Shown: positions 1 to 8,626, counted from the first letter of the stretch. The stretch: DNA of 64,000 bases from Microbacterium lacus (GCF_039531105.1 NZ_BAAAPK010000001.1:1550001-1614000), one strand, 5' to 3'. Made by a program: numbers and translations. The notes: generated from the sequence alone by a model not told the origin.

Positions 1-335
1 GCGACGTCGTCGAGCGCGACGATGTCGTTCGGGTCGAGGATGCCGACCGTGAGGCGCTCGTTGCGGCGATCGATCGGCAGCAGCTGGTACTTGCGGCACA
101 GGGCGCTCGGCACGAGCGCGATCACGCTCGGGTCCAGTGCCATGTTCGACAGGTCGACGAAGCGGTGGCCGGTGTGCAGCGCCACGGCCTCCGCGAGCTG
201 CGACTCGGTGACCTGGCCCTGGGCGACCAGGTAGCGGCCGAGTTCCGGGGTGTCGCCGAACTGTCCGAGCGCGGTCGACATCTCGGCGGCGCGCACCGCT
301 CCGGTGAGCACCAGCGTCTGTGCGAGTCCTCGCAT
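1..335 (-). CDS. GspE/PilB-type secretion or pilus ATPase, N-terminal fragment (runs off the left edge)
   Basis: Only the first 111 codons are in the window; the gene continues beyond position 1. The start is the ATG at 335-333, preceded by a G-rich ribosome site (GGGGAGA). The visible protein reads as the MshEN/T2SSE N-terminal domain: a helical part with LGRYLVAQGQVTESQLAEAV, then a small fold with FVDLSNMALDPSVIALVP, CRKYQLLPI and LTVGILDPNDIVALDDV. In this family the domain precedes a hexameric ATPase that powers type IV pilus or type II secretion assembly at the inner membrane face. The ATPase part is not visible, so a stand-alone domain cannot be excluded. Confidence 0.75.
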   Translation of the reverse strand, partial: MRGLAQTLVLTGAVRAAEMSTALGQFGDTPELGRYLVAQGQVTESQLAEAVALHTGHRFVDLSNMALDPSVIALVPSALCRKYQLLPIDRRNERLTVGILDPNDIVALDDV

Positions 336-419
336 GCGATCTCCCCCCGTCCCCCCGTTCATCCTACGAGCACGGACGCCGCGCAGCGTCAAGTCCCGAC
401 GACCGGTTTCCGGGCCGGT

Positions 420-425
420 TAGCCT
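420..425 (+). promoter_or_regulatory. -10 element of yihY-like gene (leaderless)
   Basis: TAGCCT lies 7 nt before the ATG at 433 and no Shine-Dalgarno sequence sits between them. This matches the repeated leaderless arrangement in this window. Confidence 0.5.
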
Positions 426-432
426 CGATCGC

Positions 433-1434
433 ATGCCTGAACTCATCGCACGGATCACCGCGTGGGCGCTCACCCTCAAGCCCGTCCGCGCCTTCCTCCT
501 GTACGGCGAGCACCGCGGACCGATGCTCGCGGACAGCGTCACATATCGCGCGCTGTTCAGCGTGTTCGCCGGCGTCCTCCTCGGGTTCTCCGTCGCGGGG
601 CTCTTCCTCGCGGGCAACCCGGCGGCCCTGCAGTCGCTCGTCGACTCGGTGGATGCCGCCATCCCCGGGCTCGTCGGAGAAGAGGGTCTCATCGATCCGA
701 GCTCGATCGCCGTCTCCGGCGGGCTCACCGTCGCGACCGTGCTGTCGATCGTGGGTCTGATCGGCGCCGCGATCGGCGCGATCGGCGCACTGCGCGCCGC
801 GTTCCACGCCCTCTCGGGACAGCTGACCGACGATCTCTTCTGGGTCCTCGCGCTCCTGCGCAACCTCCTGATCGCGGTCGGGATCGGCGCCGCATTCGCG
901 GCATCCGCCGTCGTCACCTTCTTCGCCAACGCCGGCATCGGCTTGCTCAGCGGGCTGATCGGGGTATCCGACACCGACCCGCTCACGCTCATCGGCACGC
1001 GCGTGGTCTCCGTCGTCGTCGTCTTCCTCCTGGACGCTGCCGCGATCGCGGTCCTGTTCCGGACGCTGTCCGGAGTGAAGGCCTCGTGGCGCTCACTGCT
1101 GCCGGGTGCGCTGCTCGGCGCCGTCGGACTGACCGCGCTCCAGCAGCTGTCCAGCCTCTTCGTCGCCGGCGCGTCCTCGAACCCGCTCCTCGCCTCGTTC
1201 GCATCGCTCATCGCGCTGCTGCTGTGGTTCAACCTTTCGGCGCAGGTGATCCTGATCGCGGGCGCCTACATCATCACCGGGGTCGAGGAGGAGCAGGATC
1301 GCGTGCGCGCCCGCTTCGGCGCATCGACGTTCGCGCAGCGGCGGGTGCGACGCGCCGAGGAGTCGGTGAGGGTCGCCACCGCCGAGCTCGCCGCGGCTCG
1401 TCGGGTGGAGGAGAAGGAGCGCACGGGAGTCTGA
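433..1434 (+). CDS. YihY/virulence factor BrkB family membrane protein
   Basis: A 333-residue integral membrane protein. After a short basic N-terminus (MPELIARITAWALTLKPVRA) it has about six hydrophobic segments, among them FSVFAGVLLGFSVAGLFL, TVATVLSIVGLIGAAIGAIG and a C-terminal pair ending in LIALLLWFNLSAQVILIAGA. The motif ADSVTYRALFSVF near residue 35 and the LLWF.LSAQ.ILIAGA segment are typical of the YihY/BrkB family. The tail after residue 275 is charged and probably a cytoplasmic helix. The family has no settled biochemical role; the old RNase BN name is an error carried in databases. The open frame extends upstream, but ATG 433 fits the hydrophobicity and the -10 position. Confidence 0.85.
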   Translation: MPELIARITAWALTLKPVRAFLLYGEHRGPMLADSVTYRALFSVFAGVLLGFSVAGLFLAGNPAALQSLVDSVDAAIPGLVGEEGLIDPSSIAVSGGLTVATVLSIVGLIGAAIGAIGALRAAFHALSGQLTDDLFWVLALLRNLLIAVGIGAAFAASAVVTFFANAGIGLLSGLIGVSDTDPLTLIGTRVVSVVVVFLLDAAAIAVLFRTLSGVKASWRSLLPGALLGAVGLTALQQLSSLFVAGASSNPLLASFASLIALLLWFNLSAQVILIAGAYIITGVEEEQDRVRARFGASTFAQRRVRRAEESVRVATAELAAARRVEEKERTGV

Positions 1435-1469
1435 GCGTGGTGCGCGGAGCACGGGACGTGTGAAGATCT

Positions 1470-1483
1470 TGTAAACGCTTGCA
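1470..1483. promoter_or_regulatory. LacI-type operator upstream of glgP
   Basis: TGTAAACGCTTGCA is a near-perfect 14-bp palindrome around a central CG (mismatches only at symmetric positions 3 and 6 of each half). It lies 53 bp before the glgP ATG. The TG-AA-CG-TT-CA pattern is that of LacI/MalR-family operators, which commonly control maltodextrin genes. No LacI-family regulator is encoded in this window. Confidence 0.5.
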
Positions 1484-1536
1484 TCACGCGCTCGTCCGAT
1501 GGGCGCGCGACCGAACCTGATCGGTAATTTCGTACC

Positions 1537-4047
1537 ATGCCCGAAAAGCCCACCCTCGCCTCAGAGTCCGCGACGCGCGCGACGCATGCTCTCGCTCTGG
1601 CTCCCGTCACCGCGCCCGCCAGCACGGTCGACGGGTTCGTCCGGGAGTTCCTGCAGAACCTCAACTTCAACCGCGGCGTCGCGCTGTCCACCTCCAGCGC
1701 GACCGACCGGTACTTCGCGCTGGCGTACACCGTGCGGGACTACCTGATGGCGCGGTGGCTCGAAGACCTGCGCCGCCAGCGCGAAGTGCAGGCCAAGGGT
1801 GTGGCGTACCTGTCGGCCGAGTACCTGCTCGGCCGGCAGCTCGACAACAATCTCCTCGCGAGCGGTCTGACCGACATCGCGAGCGAGGCGCTCGCATCGT
1901 GCGGTATCGACCTCGACGATTTGCGCCAGCAGGAGGTCGAGCCCGGCCTCGGCAACGGCGGCCTGGGTCGTCTCGCGGCCTGCTTCATCGACTCGCTCGC
2001 CACGCTGGGTGTGCCGAACACCGGTTACGGCATCCGCTACGAGTACGGCATCTTCCGCCAGACCTTCGAGGACGGCCAGCAGGTCGAGCAGCCCGATTCC
2101 TGGCTCGCCTACGGATCGCCGTGGGAGTTCCCGCACCCCGAGGCTGCCCAGACGATCTCTTTCGGCGGTCACACCGAGACGTACGACGACGGTGGCGTGC
2201 AGCGCTCCCGCTGGGTGCCGGGCTGGAACGTCCAGGCCGTTCCGTACAACTACATGGTGCCGGGCTACCAGAACGGCCGGGTCAACACGCTCCGCCTGTG
2301 GAGCGCGAAGGCGACGAACTCGTTCGACCTGCGCGTGTTCAACTCCGGCGACTACGAAGAGGCCGTCCGCGCGCAGACGTTCGCCGAGAACATCTCCAAA
2401 GTGCTGTACCCCGAGGACTCCACGCCCCAGGGCAAGGAGCTGCGGCTGCAGCAGCAGTACTTCTTCGTCGCGGCATCCATCAAGGACTTCCTCGACGTCA
2501 CACTGCCGAAGGATTTCGACCTCACGAAGCTGCCCGACCGCATCATCTTCCAGCTGAACGACACCCACCCGGTCATCGCCGTGCCCGAGCTCATGCGTGT
2601 GCTCGTGGACGAGAAGAAGATGGAGTGGGAGGACGCGTGGGCGATCACCCAGAAGTGCTTCGCGTACACGTGCCACACGCTGCTGCCCGAAGCCCTCGAG
2701 GTCTGGTCGGTCGATCTGCTCGGCCACCTGCTGCCGCGGCACCTCGAGATCATCTACCGCATCAACGACGACTTCCTGGATGCCGTCCGCGAGCGCTTCG
2801 GCGACGACGAGATGCGCATCCGCGACATGTCGATCATCGGCGAGCACCCGGTCCGATCCGTGCGCATGGCCTACCTCGCGACGGTCGCCGGCGCGAAGGT
2901 CAACGGCGTCGCCGAGCTGCACTCGCAGCTGCTGCGCGAGAAGGTGCTGCCGGACTTCGACGAGTTCTTCCCCGGCAAGTTCACGAATGTCACGAACGGC
3001 GTCACCCCGCGCCGTTTCGTCCGCCTCGCCAACCCCGAGCTGTCGGCGCTGATCACCGACGCCCTCGGATCGGGCTGGGTCACCGATCTGGAGCGCCTGC
3101 GCGAACTCGAGACGCACGCCGAGGATCCGGAGTTCCGTGCCCGCTTCGCCGAGGTGAAGGCCGCGAACAAGCGCCGCCTCAGCGCCGTGCTGCGCGAGCG
3201 CGACGGGTTCGAGGTGAGCGACGGCCACATGCTCGATGTCATGGTCAAGCGTCTGCACGAGTACAAGCGCCAGATGCTCAAGATCCTGCACGTGGTGACG
3301 CAGTACGAGAGCGTCATCTCGGGGCGCGTGGTGGCCGCCGACCTGCAGCCACGGACGGCGATCTTCGGTGCGAAGGCCGCCCCGGGCTACGCGATGGCGA
3401 AGAACATCATCCACCTGATCAACGCCGTGGGTTCCGTCGTGAACGCCGACACGCGCCTCGAGGGGCGCCTCAAGGTCCTGTTCCCGCCGAACTACAACGT
3501 GACCCTCGCCGAGCGCGTGATCCCCGCCGCCGACCTGTCCGAGCAGATCTCGCTCGCCGGCAAGGAGGCGTCGGGCACGGGCAACATGAAGTTCGCCCTG
3601 AACGGCGCCCTCACGATCGGCACGGACGACGGGGCGAACGTCGAGATCCGCGAGCTCGTCGGCGACGAGAACTTCTTCCTGTTCGGAATGAGCGAGCCCG
3701 AGGTCGAGGCGCTCTGGGCGCGCGGCTACAAGCCCGCCGAGTTCTATCAGGCCGACGACAACCTGCGCCGTGCGCTGGATCTCATCGCCTCGGGGGCGTT
3801 CTCCCGCGGCGACCGGTCGACGTTCGAGCCGATCGTGTCGAACCTGCTGTACGACGACCGGTTCATGGTCCTCGCCGACTACTCGTCGTACATCGCCGAG
3901 CAGGTGAAGGTGGACGCGGCCTATGCCGACCAGGATGCGTGGAACCGCTCCGCGATCCTCAATGTCGCCCGCACCGGTTTCTTCTCGTCGGACCGGTCGA
4001 TGCGCGACTACATCGACCGCATCTGGCACACCCCGCCTTCGTTCTGA
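1537..4047 (+). CDS. glgP: Glycogen/maltodextrin phosphorylase
   Basis: An 836-residue member of glycosyltransferase family 35, normal length for the family. It releases glucose-1-phosphate from alpha-1,4-glucans by phosphorolysis in the cytoplasm. Conserved blocks run throughout: YLSAEYLLGRQLDNNLLASG near residue 90, GLGNGGLGRLAACFIDSLAT, the substrate region FQLNDTHP, and the pyridoxal phosphate site EASGTGNMKFALNG, whose lysine is residue 685. The first 40 residues are a low-complexity extension. The ATG at 1537 is the natural start. It is monocistronic, converges on the downstream amidotransferase gene, and has a LacI-type operator upstream that suggests induction by maltodextrins (inference). 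Confidence 0.95.
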   Translation: MPEKPTLASESATRATHALALAPVTAPASTVDGFVREFLQNLNFNRGVALSTSSATDRYFALAYTVRDYLMARWLEDLRRQREVQAKGVAYLSAEYLLGRQLDNNLLASGLTDIASEALASCGIDLDDLRQQEVEPGLGNGGLGRLAACFIDSLATLGVPNTGYGIRYEYGIFRQTFEDGQQVEQPDSWLAYGSPWEFPHPEAAQTISFGGHTETYDDGGVQRSRWVPGWNVQAVPYNYMVPGYQNGRVNTLRLWSAKATNSFDLRVFNSGDYEEAVRAQTFAENISKVLYPEDSTPQGKELRLQQQYFFVAASIKDFLDVTLPKDFDLTKLPDRIIFQLNDTHPVIAVPELMRVLVDEKKMEWEDAWAITQKCFAYTCHTLLPEALEVWSVDLLGHLLPRHLEIIYRINDDFLDAVRERFGDDEMRIRDMSIIGEHPVRSVRMAYLATVAGAKVNGVAELHSQLLREKVLPDFDEFFPGKFTNVTNGVTPRRFVRLANPELSALITDALGSGWVTDLERLRELETHAEDPEFRARFAEVKAANKRRLSAVLRERDGFEVSDGHMLDVMVKRLHEYKRQMLKILHVVTQYESVISGRVVAADLQPRTAIFGAKAAPGYAMAKNIIHLINAVGSVVNADTRLEGRLKVLFPPNYNVTLAERVIPAADLSEQISLAGKEASGTGNMKFALNGALTIGTDDGANVEIRELVGDENFFLFGMSEPEVEALWARGYKPAEFYQADDNLRRALDLIASGAFSRGDRSTFEPIVSNLLYDDRFMVLADYSSYIAEQVKVDAAYADQDAWNRSAILNVARTGFFSSDRSMRDYIDRIWHTPPSF

Positions 4048-4051
4048 CCGG

Positions 4052-4091
4052 TCGTGGAGCGGTGCGTCCTAACGGGCGTACCGCTCCACGA
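4052..4091. terminator. Hairpin between glgP and the amidotransferase gene
   Basis: TCGTGGAGCGGT (4052-4063) and ACCGCTCCACGA (4080-4091) are perfect 12-bp inverted arms around a 16-nt loop. The right arm lies inside the last codons of the convergent amidotransferase gene (stop at 4069-4071). There is no T-run. It probably ends glgP transcription. Confidence 0.55.
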
Positions 4092-4800
4092 ACGTGCGGA
4101 GGATGCGGCTCGGGTGCGACACGGGCGCCCGGCGCACGGCATCCAGAGTCAGCTCGAGCTCGTGACCGGCGAAATAGCCGTGGTCCGCGTAGACGTGGAT
4201 GCGGGTCGTGATGCCGTCGACGTCGAGCTCCGGGTGGAACTGCGTCGCATACACGTTCTGACCGACGCGGAACATCTGCACGGGGCACGCGGGGGAGGAG
4301 GCGAGGAGGACAGCGGACGGCGGCAGTGCGCTGATCGCCTCCTTGTGCCCCACGAACGCCTCGAACGTGGGCGGCAGCTCCTGCAGGAGCGGGTCGTCGC
4401 GGCCGGCATCCGTCATCGTGACCGGCACGACGCTGATCGGCTCGGAGTGCACGCGGTCGATCGTGGCGCCGAGGAAGGCACCGACCGTGCCGACGCCGTA
4501 GCAGGCGCCCAGGAACGGGAAGTCGCGCGCGACGACATCGCCGAGCAGTGCGGCGAATTCCGCCTCCACGCGGTGCTGGACCGCGGACTTCTTCTCGGGG
4601 GCGTCGGACGCGTTGAACGGACCGCCGCCGACGAAGATGCCGGACAGCTCGTCGAGGTCGAGCGGAGGCATCGCCCCTGCCTCCAGCCGCACGCGGACGA
4701 GCTCGCTCTCGCGCAGGCCCGAGTAGCGCAGGAACAGGGCGTATTCCTCGTCGGCGGGCACGTCCTCCGCCCGGGTCGCGAGGAGGACGAACGGCTTCAC
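4069..4800 (-). CDS. Class I glutamine amidotransferase-like protein
   Basis: A 243-residue single-domain protein. It keeps the class I glutamine amidotransferase layout: oxyanion region GIFVGGGPFN, the nucleophile elbow LGACYGVGTVG with the cysteine near residue 99, and the His-Glu pair in ATQFHPEL. Proteins of this length without a synthetase domain are usually annotated as GMP-synthase-like amidotransferases of unknown acceptor. It starts with GTG at 4800, 6 nt downstream of TAGGCT on the minus strand, so the mRNA is probably leaderless. Its promoter is back-to-back with that of the 4868 gene. The true substrate cannot be told from sequence. Confidence 0.85.
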   Translation of the reverse strand: MKPFVLLATRAEDVPADEEYALFLRYSGLRESELVRVRLEAGAMPPLDLDELSGIFVGGGPFNASDAPEKKSAVQHRVEAEFAALLGDVVARDFPFLGACYGVGTVGAFLGATIDRVHSEPISVVPVTMTDAGRDDPLLQELPPTFEAFVGHKEAISALPPSAVLLASSPACPVQMFRVGQNVYATQFHPELDVDGITTRIHVYADHGYFAGHELELTLDAVRRAPVSHPSRILRTFVERYAR

Positions 4801-4806
4801 GCATCA

Positions 4807-4861
4807 AGCCTAGGCGGTCGCCGTCAAGGGCCCCGTCGCGGTCGACGTGCGGGTCTAGGCT
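4807..4861. promoter_or_regulatory. Divergent leaderless promoters
   Basis: Minus strand: TAGGCT at 4812-4807, ending 6 nt before the GTG at 4800. Plus strand: TAGGCT at 4856-4861, ending 6 nt before the ATG at 4868. The same hexamer serves both directions. Confidence 0.55.
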
Positions 4862-4867
4862 GGAGGC

Positions 4868-5101
4868 ATGGCTATCGCACGACTGCACGGCGGACCCCTC
4901 GACGGGCAGCTTCTGCCTCTGGACGACCCCGAACTCGACAAGCTCATCGTCCCCTACAGCGAGACCCAGGTGGTCTACGAGCGCAAGGGTGCACCCGAGC
5001 ACACCGGCGAGGGCGACGGACCGACCGAGGCGGAATTCTGGTTCGTCGAGTCCGAGGACGAGATCGACCCCTACAGCGACACGGCGCGTGACCGCCGCTG
5101 A
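4868..5101 (+). CDS. Small conserved-looking hypothetical protein
   Basis: A 77-residue acidic protein beginning MAIARLHGGPLDGQLLPLDD and ending in a charged tail. It has no signal peptide or membrane segment. The HGGPLDGQ stretch resembles small actinobacterial proteins of unknown function that share this GGPLDG opening. The coding call rests on the clean start with a -10 hexamer 6 nt upstream, GC-rich third positions and its 14-nt overlap with the CYTH gene, which suggests translational coupling. I cannot assign a function; a link to the CYTH phosphatase fold protein is only positional. Confidence 0.7.
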   Translation: MAIARLHGGPLDGQLLPLDDPELDKLIVPYSETQVVYERKGAPEHTGEGDGPTEAEFWFVESEDEIDPYSDTARDRR

Positions 5102-5720
5102 GCCCAGCGCTCATCCCGAGCCGTCTCGATCGATCGAGATCGAGCTCAAGTTCGACGTGGAGGACGGCACGCCGCTGCCGGAGTGGACGACGCTTCCCGG
5201 CGTGGCTTCGGTCGGCGACGCCGAGGTGCGCGAGCTCGACGCCCGCTACCTCGACACCGCGGAGTTCGCTCTCGCGTCGGCGGGCTACGCGCTGCGCCGG
5301 CGCAGCGGCGGACCCGATGCGGGGTGGCACATCAAGGGCCCCCGCATCGGCGGCGGCCGCACCGAGCTGCACTGGCCGCTCGGCGAGACCGACGACGTTC
5401 CGGATGCCGTCCGCGCGGCGATCGCGCCGGTGACGGACTCCGCGCTCACCCCGATCGCGCGCATCCTCAACACGCGCACCGCGTACGCCCTGAACGACGG
5501 CGCCGGGGGACTGGTCGCCGAGTTCGTCGATGACCGCGTGACCGCGACCGACGTACGCTCGGGCGCCGTCCGGGAGTGGCGGGAGTGGGAGATCGAACTG
5601 GGTCCCGCAGCGCCCGCCGACCCGCGGGAGTTCTTCGCCGCCGTGGAGGCGGCTGTCATCGCGGCGGGCGGCAGGGCCGCGGCGTCGGCGTCGAAGCTCG
5701 CTCGCGCCCTCGGGTACTGA
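5088..5720 (+). CDS. CYTH domain protein (triphosphate tunnel metalloenzyme)
   Basis: About 210 residues from a GTG at 5088, which overlaps the end of the preceding gene by 14 nt. The signature EIELKF (ExExK) sits near residue 16. Further hallmarks are YLDTAEFALASAGYALRRR, where basic side chains line the tunnel, WHIKGP and the acidic WREWEIELG strand. CYTH enzymes bind triphosphates and divalent metal inside a beta tunnel; bacterial members include inorganic triphosphatases and class IV adenylate cyclases. Without a CHAD domain, triphosphatase activity is the more likely guess. An upstream ATG in the same frame would be buried in the previous gene. Confidence 0.85.
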   Translation: MTAAEPSAHPEPSRSIEIELKFDVEDGTPLPEWTTLPGVASVGDAEVRELDARYLDTAEFALASAGYALRRRSGGPDAGWHIKGPRIGGGRTELHWPLGETDDVPDAVRAAIAPVTDSALTPIARILNTRTAYALNDGAGGLVAEFVDDRVTATDVRSGAVREWREWEIELGPAAPADPREFFAAVEAAVIAAGGRAAASASKLARALGY

Positions 5721-5801
5721 GGAAGGGCTCAGCCGAACGGCGGCGTCGCACGGCAGCGGTCCGCATCGCCGGCCCCCGTGCGTCGGCTGTGCCCCCGCCA
5801 C

Positions 5802-5877
5802 GTGAAAGACCGGGGACGAATCGGGCATGATGCCCCGCGGAGAGCCTCCGCGTGTCGATTCGTCCCCGGTCTTTCAC
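5802..5877. repeat. Perfect 22-bp inverted repeat with nested hairpins
   Basis: The arms 5802-5823 and 5856-5877 are exact reverse complements, beginning GTGAAAGACCGGGG on the left. The 32-nt interior holds a second hairpin (CGCGGAG/CTCCGCG) and the short palindrome GGCATGATGCC. It lies between the convergent CYTH and lpdA genes. It could be a bidirectional terminator or a REP-like palindromic unit. Confidence 0.8.
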
Positions 5878-5894
5878 ACGGGTGCGGCCCGGGT

Positions 5895-7295
5895 TCACAT
5901 GTTGATCATGTGACCCGCGAGACCGTGGAAGGCCTCCTGGACCGCTTCCGACAGCGTCGGGTGCGTGTGGACGTTTCGGGCCGCCTCGAGGGCCGTGAGG
6001 TCCCACTTCTGCGCGAGCGTGAGCTCGGGGAGCAGCTCGGAGACATCCGGGCCGATCAGGTGCCCGCCGAGGAGCTCGAGGTGCTCGCCGTCGGCGATGA
6101 GCTTCACGAAGCCGATCGGCTCGCCCAGGCCGTTCGCCTTGCCGTTGGCCGAGAACGGGAACTTGGCGACCTTCACGTCGTAGCCGGCGTCGCGCGCCTG
6201 CTGCTCGGTCAGGCCGAACGAGGCGACCTGCGGCGAGCAGAACGTCGCGCGCGGCATCATGCGGTAGTCGCCGAGGGTCATCGTCTCGGCCTTGCCGATC
6301 GTCTCGGCGGCGACGACGCCCTGGGCCTCGGCGACGTGCGCGAGCTGCAGCTTGGCGGTGACGTCGCCGATCGCGAAGATGTGCGGCACGTTCGTGCGCA
6401 TGTAGTCGTCGATCTCGATCGCGCCGCGGTCGGTGAGCTTCACCCCGGTGTTCTCGAGACCGAAGTCCTCGACGTTCGGTGCGAAGCCGATCGACATGAG
6501 CACCTTGTCCGCGTCGATCGACTGGGTCTCGCCGCCCGCGTTGGGCGTGTAGGTGACCGTCACGCGGTCGCCGTGGTCGGTGACGGTCTCGACCTTGGTC
6601 GAGGTCAGGATGTCCACGCCGTACTTCTTGTACTGGCGGGCGATCTCCTTCGAGACGTCGGCATCCTCGTTCGGCAGCGCACGGTCGAGGAACTCGATGA
6701 TCGTGACCTTCACGCCGTAGTTCGTCATGATGAAGCCGAACTCCATGCCGATCGCGCCGGCGCCGACGATGACGATCGAGGACGGCAGGCCACGCGTCAT
6801 GATCTGCTCTTCGTACGTGACGACGTTCTCGCTGAGCTGTACGCCGGGCAGGAGCCGCACGCGGGAGCCGGTCGAGATGATGACGTTGTCGAACGTCACA
6901 CGATCCGTTGAGCCGTCGGCCTTCTTCACGTCGATCGTGTTCGCGTCGACGAACGAACCGCGGCCCTCGTACTCGGTGACCTTGTTCTTCTTCATCAGGA
7001 AGTGGATGCCCTTGACGTGCGTCTCGGACACCTTGCGGCTGCGGTCCCACGCCGTTCCGAAGTCGAAGTTGACATCGCCCGAGATGCCGAACTGCTCGGC
7101 CTGGTGATGGAACACGTGGGCGAGGTCGGCGTTGCGCAGGAGCGCCTTGGAGGGAATGCACCCGACGTTCAGGCACACACCGCCCCAGTACTTCTCCTCG
7201 ATGATCGCAACGGAAAGGCCGAGCTGAGCGGCCCGGACGGCGGCGACATACCCGCCGGGGCCCGCGCCGAGAATGGCGACGTCGTAGTGAGGCAT
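5895..7295 (-). CDS. lpdA: Dihydrolipoyl dehydrogenase (E3)
   Basis: A 466-residue flavoprotein of normal family length. The FAD-binding [17 protein letters not shown] is at residues 10-26. The redox-active disulfide is CLNVGC (Cys41, Cys46). A second dinucleotide fold, [14 protein letters not shown], binds NAD+, and the C-terminal HTHPTLSEA supplies the catalytic His-Glu pair. E3 reoxidises lipoyl groups of the pyruvate and 2-oxoglutarate dehydrogenase complexes and the glycine cleavage system. It starts only 9 nt after the copC-like stop on the same strand, so the two may be co-transcribed, although their functions differ. The garA (OdhI) gene nearby regulates 2-oxoglutarate dehydrogenase, a loose functional neighbour. 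Confidence 0.97.
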   Translation of the reverse strand: MPHYDVAILGAGPGGYVAAVRAAQLGLSVAIIEEKYWGGVCLNVGCIPSKALLRNADLAHVFHHQAEQFGISGDVNFDFGTAWDRSRKVSETHVKGIHFLMKKNKVTEYEGRGSFVDANTIDVKKADGSTDRVTFDNVIISTGSRVRLLPGVQLSENVVTYEEQIMTRGLPSSIVIVGAGAIGMEFGFIMTNYGVKVTIIEFLDRALPNEDADVSKEIARQYKKYGVDILTSTKVETVTDHGDRVTVTYTPNAGGETQSIDADKVLMSIGFAPNVEDFGLENTGVKLTDRGAIEIDDYMRTNVPHIFAIGDVTAKLQLAHVAEAQGVVAAETIGKAETMTLGDYRMMPRATFCSPQVASFGLTEQQARDAGYDVKVAKFPFSANGKANGLGEPIGFVKLIADGEHLELLGGHLIGPDVSELLPELTLAQKWDLTALEAARNVHTHPTLSEAVQEAFHGLAGHMINM

Positions 7296-7304
7296 GGTTC
7301 CAGC

Positions 7305-8033
7305 CTATCGGTCGGTGGGGCCGTCGGCAGGGGGCGCCGACGGGGTGGAGCCGCCGCCGGAGAGGGCGTCGGCGCGCGTCTGTTCGAGTTCCTTCTCGCG
7401 ACGCGCCCGCGACACCAGGAGGTACAGGACGGCGCCGCCGAGGCCGGCGACGAGAAGGCCGCCGACGATCCACGGCCACACGTCGCCGAAGCTCGAATCA
7501 TCGCTCGCGGGCGTCGCCGTCACGAGCGGCTCCGGCGTCGCGATCTCGTCCGGTTCGTCCGTGGGCTCCGTCGTGGGCTCGTCCGTCGGCGTCGCGGTGG
7601 GCGACGGCGGTGCCGTGACGGTGAAGGCGTACTCGCCCGAGATCGGGTGGCCGTCGCTCGAGACCACTTTCCAGAGCACGGTCACGACGCCGGATGCCGC
7701 CCCCGCGAGTGCCTGGGTCACCACGGTTCCCGCAACGACCGGCTCTCCATCGGCAAGTGAGGCGCCGGTCCCGTCGGTGACGGCGAGTTCTGTCGCGCCC
7801 GGGTCGGTCGCGAGCTCGCCGCTGAAGGTGAGCGTCAGCTGCGCCGGCAGCGTGTCGACGGCGGCGTCAGCGGCCGGGTCGGAGGACACGAGCTCGTCGT
7901 GTGCATGCGCGGGAGCCGCGACGAGGACGCCGCCCGCGGCGAGCAGGAGGGAAACGAGCATCGCGACCGCGAAGCGCAGACTGCGCACGGGCCCCCGACG
8001 GTCGGAAGCGGAGGAGGCAGAGAGAGTAGTCAT
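7305..8033 (-). CDS. copC: CopC-domain copper resistance protein with C-terminal membrane anchor
   Basis: A 242-residue exported protein. The signal peptide ends around VAAPAHA, leaving HDELVSSDPAADA at the mature N-terminus; in CopC proteins this first histidine is a Cu(II) ligand. The second conserved site SSDGHPISGEYAFTV is also present. A Pro/Thr-rich spacer (PTATPTDEPTTEPTDEP) joins the CopC domain to one transmembrane helix (WPWIVGGLLVAGLGGAVLYLL) and a charged cytoplasmic tail. The domain probably faces outward and binds copper at the membrane surface. A -10 hexamer (TAGCCT, minus strand) ends 7 nt before the ATG. The neighbouring copper-binding bundle protein supports a copper role. 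Confidence 0.88.
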   Translation of the reverse strand: MTTLSASSASDRRGPVRSLRFAVAMLVSLLLAAGGVLVAAPAHAHDELVSSDPAADAAVDTLPAQLTLTFSGELATDPGATELAVTDGTGASLADGEPVVAGTVVTQALAGAASGVVTVLWKVVSSDGHPISGEYAFTVTAPPSPTATPTDEPTTEPTDEPDEIATPEPLVTATPASDDSSFGDVWPWIVGGLLVAGLGGAVLYLLVSRARREKELEQTRADALSGGGSTPSAPPADGPTDR

Positions 8034-8040
8034 CCGTTTC

Positions 8041-8046
8041 AGGCTA
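8041..8046 (-). promoter_or_regulatory. -10 element of the copC-like gene
   Basis: TAGCCT on the minus strand, 7 nt before the ATG at 8033, with no ribosome site between them. Confidence 0.5.
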
Positions 8047-8183
8047 CGCCCGAGGCTCGGCGTGTGACGTCCGTGTGAATTCGAGCTGGGCGTGCTCAGA
8101 ACCCGGTGACGCCGTCGTGATCGAGGAGTAGCGTGCGGATCGGGCGGCGCACGCCGCTTTCAGGTCAAGAGAAGGAGAGCGCC

Positions 8184-8597
8184 GTGGACGCGATGATGAT
8201 GGACATGATGTCCAAGGAGATGATGTCGAGCGGGTCGGCCGAGAACGGCATGGCCATGATGGACATGCAGCTCATGCAGGCGTGTATGGACGCCTGCTCG
8301 GCATGCGAGCAGGCGTGCACCGTCTGCTCGACGCAGATGATGTCGTGTGCGCCGGCGTGCATGAACTGCGCGGACATGTGCAACACGATGATGCGGTCGA
8401 TGCTGCGGATGCAGGGCATGACCCCCGCCGTGATGATGTCGATGCTCGACGCGTGCATGGCGATGTGCCAGATGTGCATGGACGAGTGCATGGAGCACGC
8501 GGACTCCAGCGACGTCTGCAAGATGTGCGCTCAGGCGTGCCAGGCCTGCATGGATGCCTGCATGGCCCTCAAAGACAGCATGATGAAGGCGGCGTGA
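8184..8597 (+). CDS. Met/Cys-rich four-helix bundle copper-binding protein (DUF326/Csp-like)
   Basis: About 137 residues, started at the GTG at 8184 because AGAAGGAGAG lies just upstream. The N-terminal third is strikingly methionine-rich (MMMDMMSKEMMSSG, then GMAMMDMQLMQ). The rest carries regularly spaced cysteines in a helical pattern: CMDACSACEQACTVC, CAPACMNCADMC, CMAMCQMCMDEC and CKMCAQACQACMDAC. This spacing is that of the DUF326 four-helix bundle family, which includes the Csp copper-storage proteins that hold many Cu(I) ions inside the bundle. The lack of a signal peptide suggests the cytosolic type. It lies next to a CopC-like gene, so a local copper-handling module is likely. Confidence 0.85.
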   Translation: MDAMMMDMMSKEMMSSGSAENGMAMMDMQLMQACMDACSACEQACTVCSTQMMSCAPACMNCADMCNTMMRSMLRMQGMTPAVMMSMLDACMAMCQMCMDECMEHADSSDVCKMCAQACQACMDACMALKDSMMKAA

Positions 8598-8626
8598 CGC
8601 CGCACACTCGGTGAGCGTCCGGCGGA

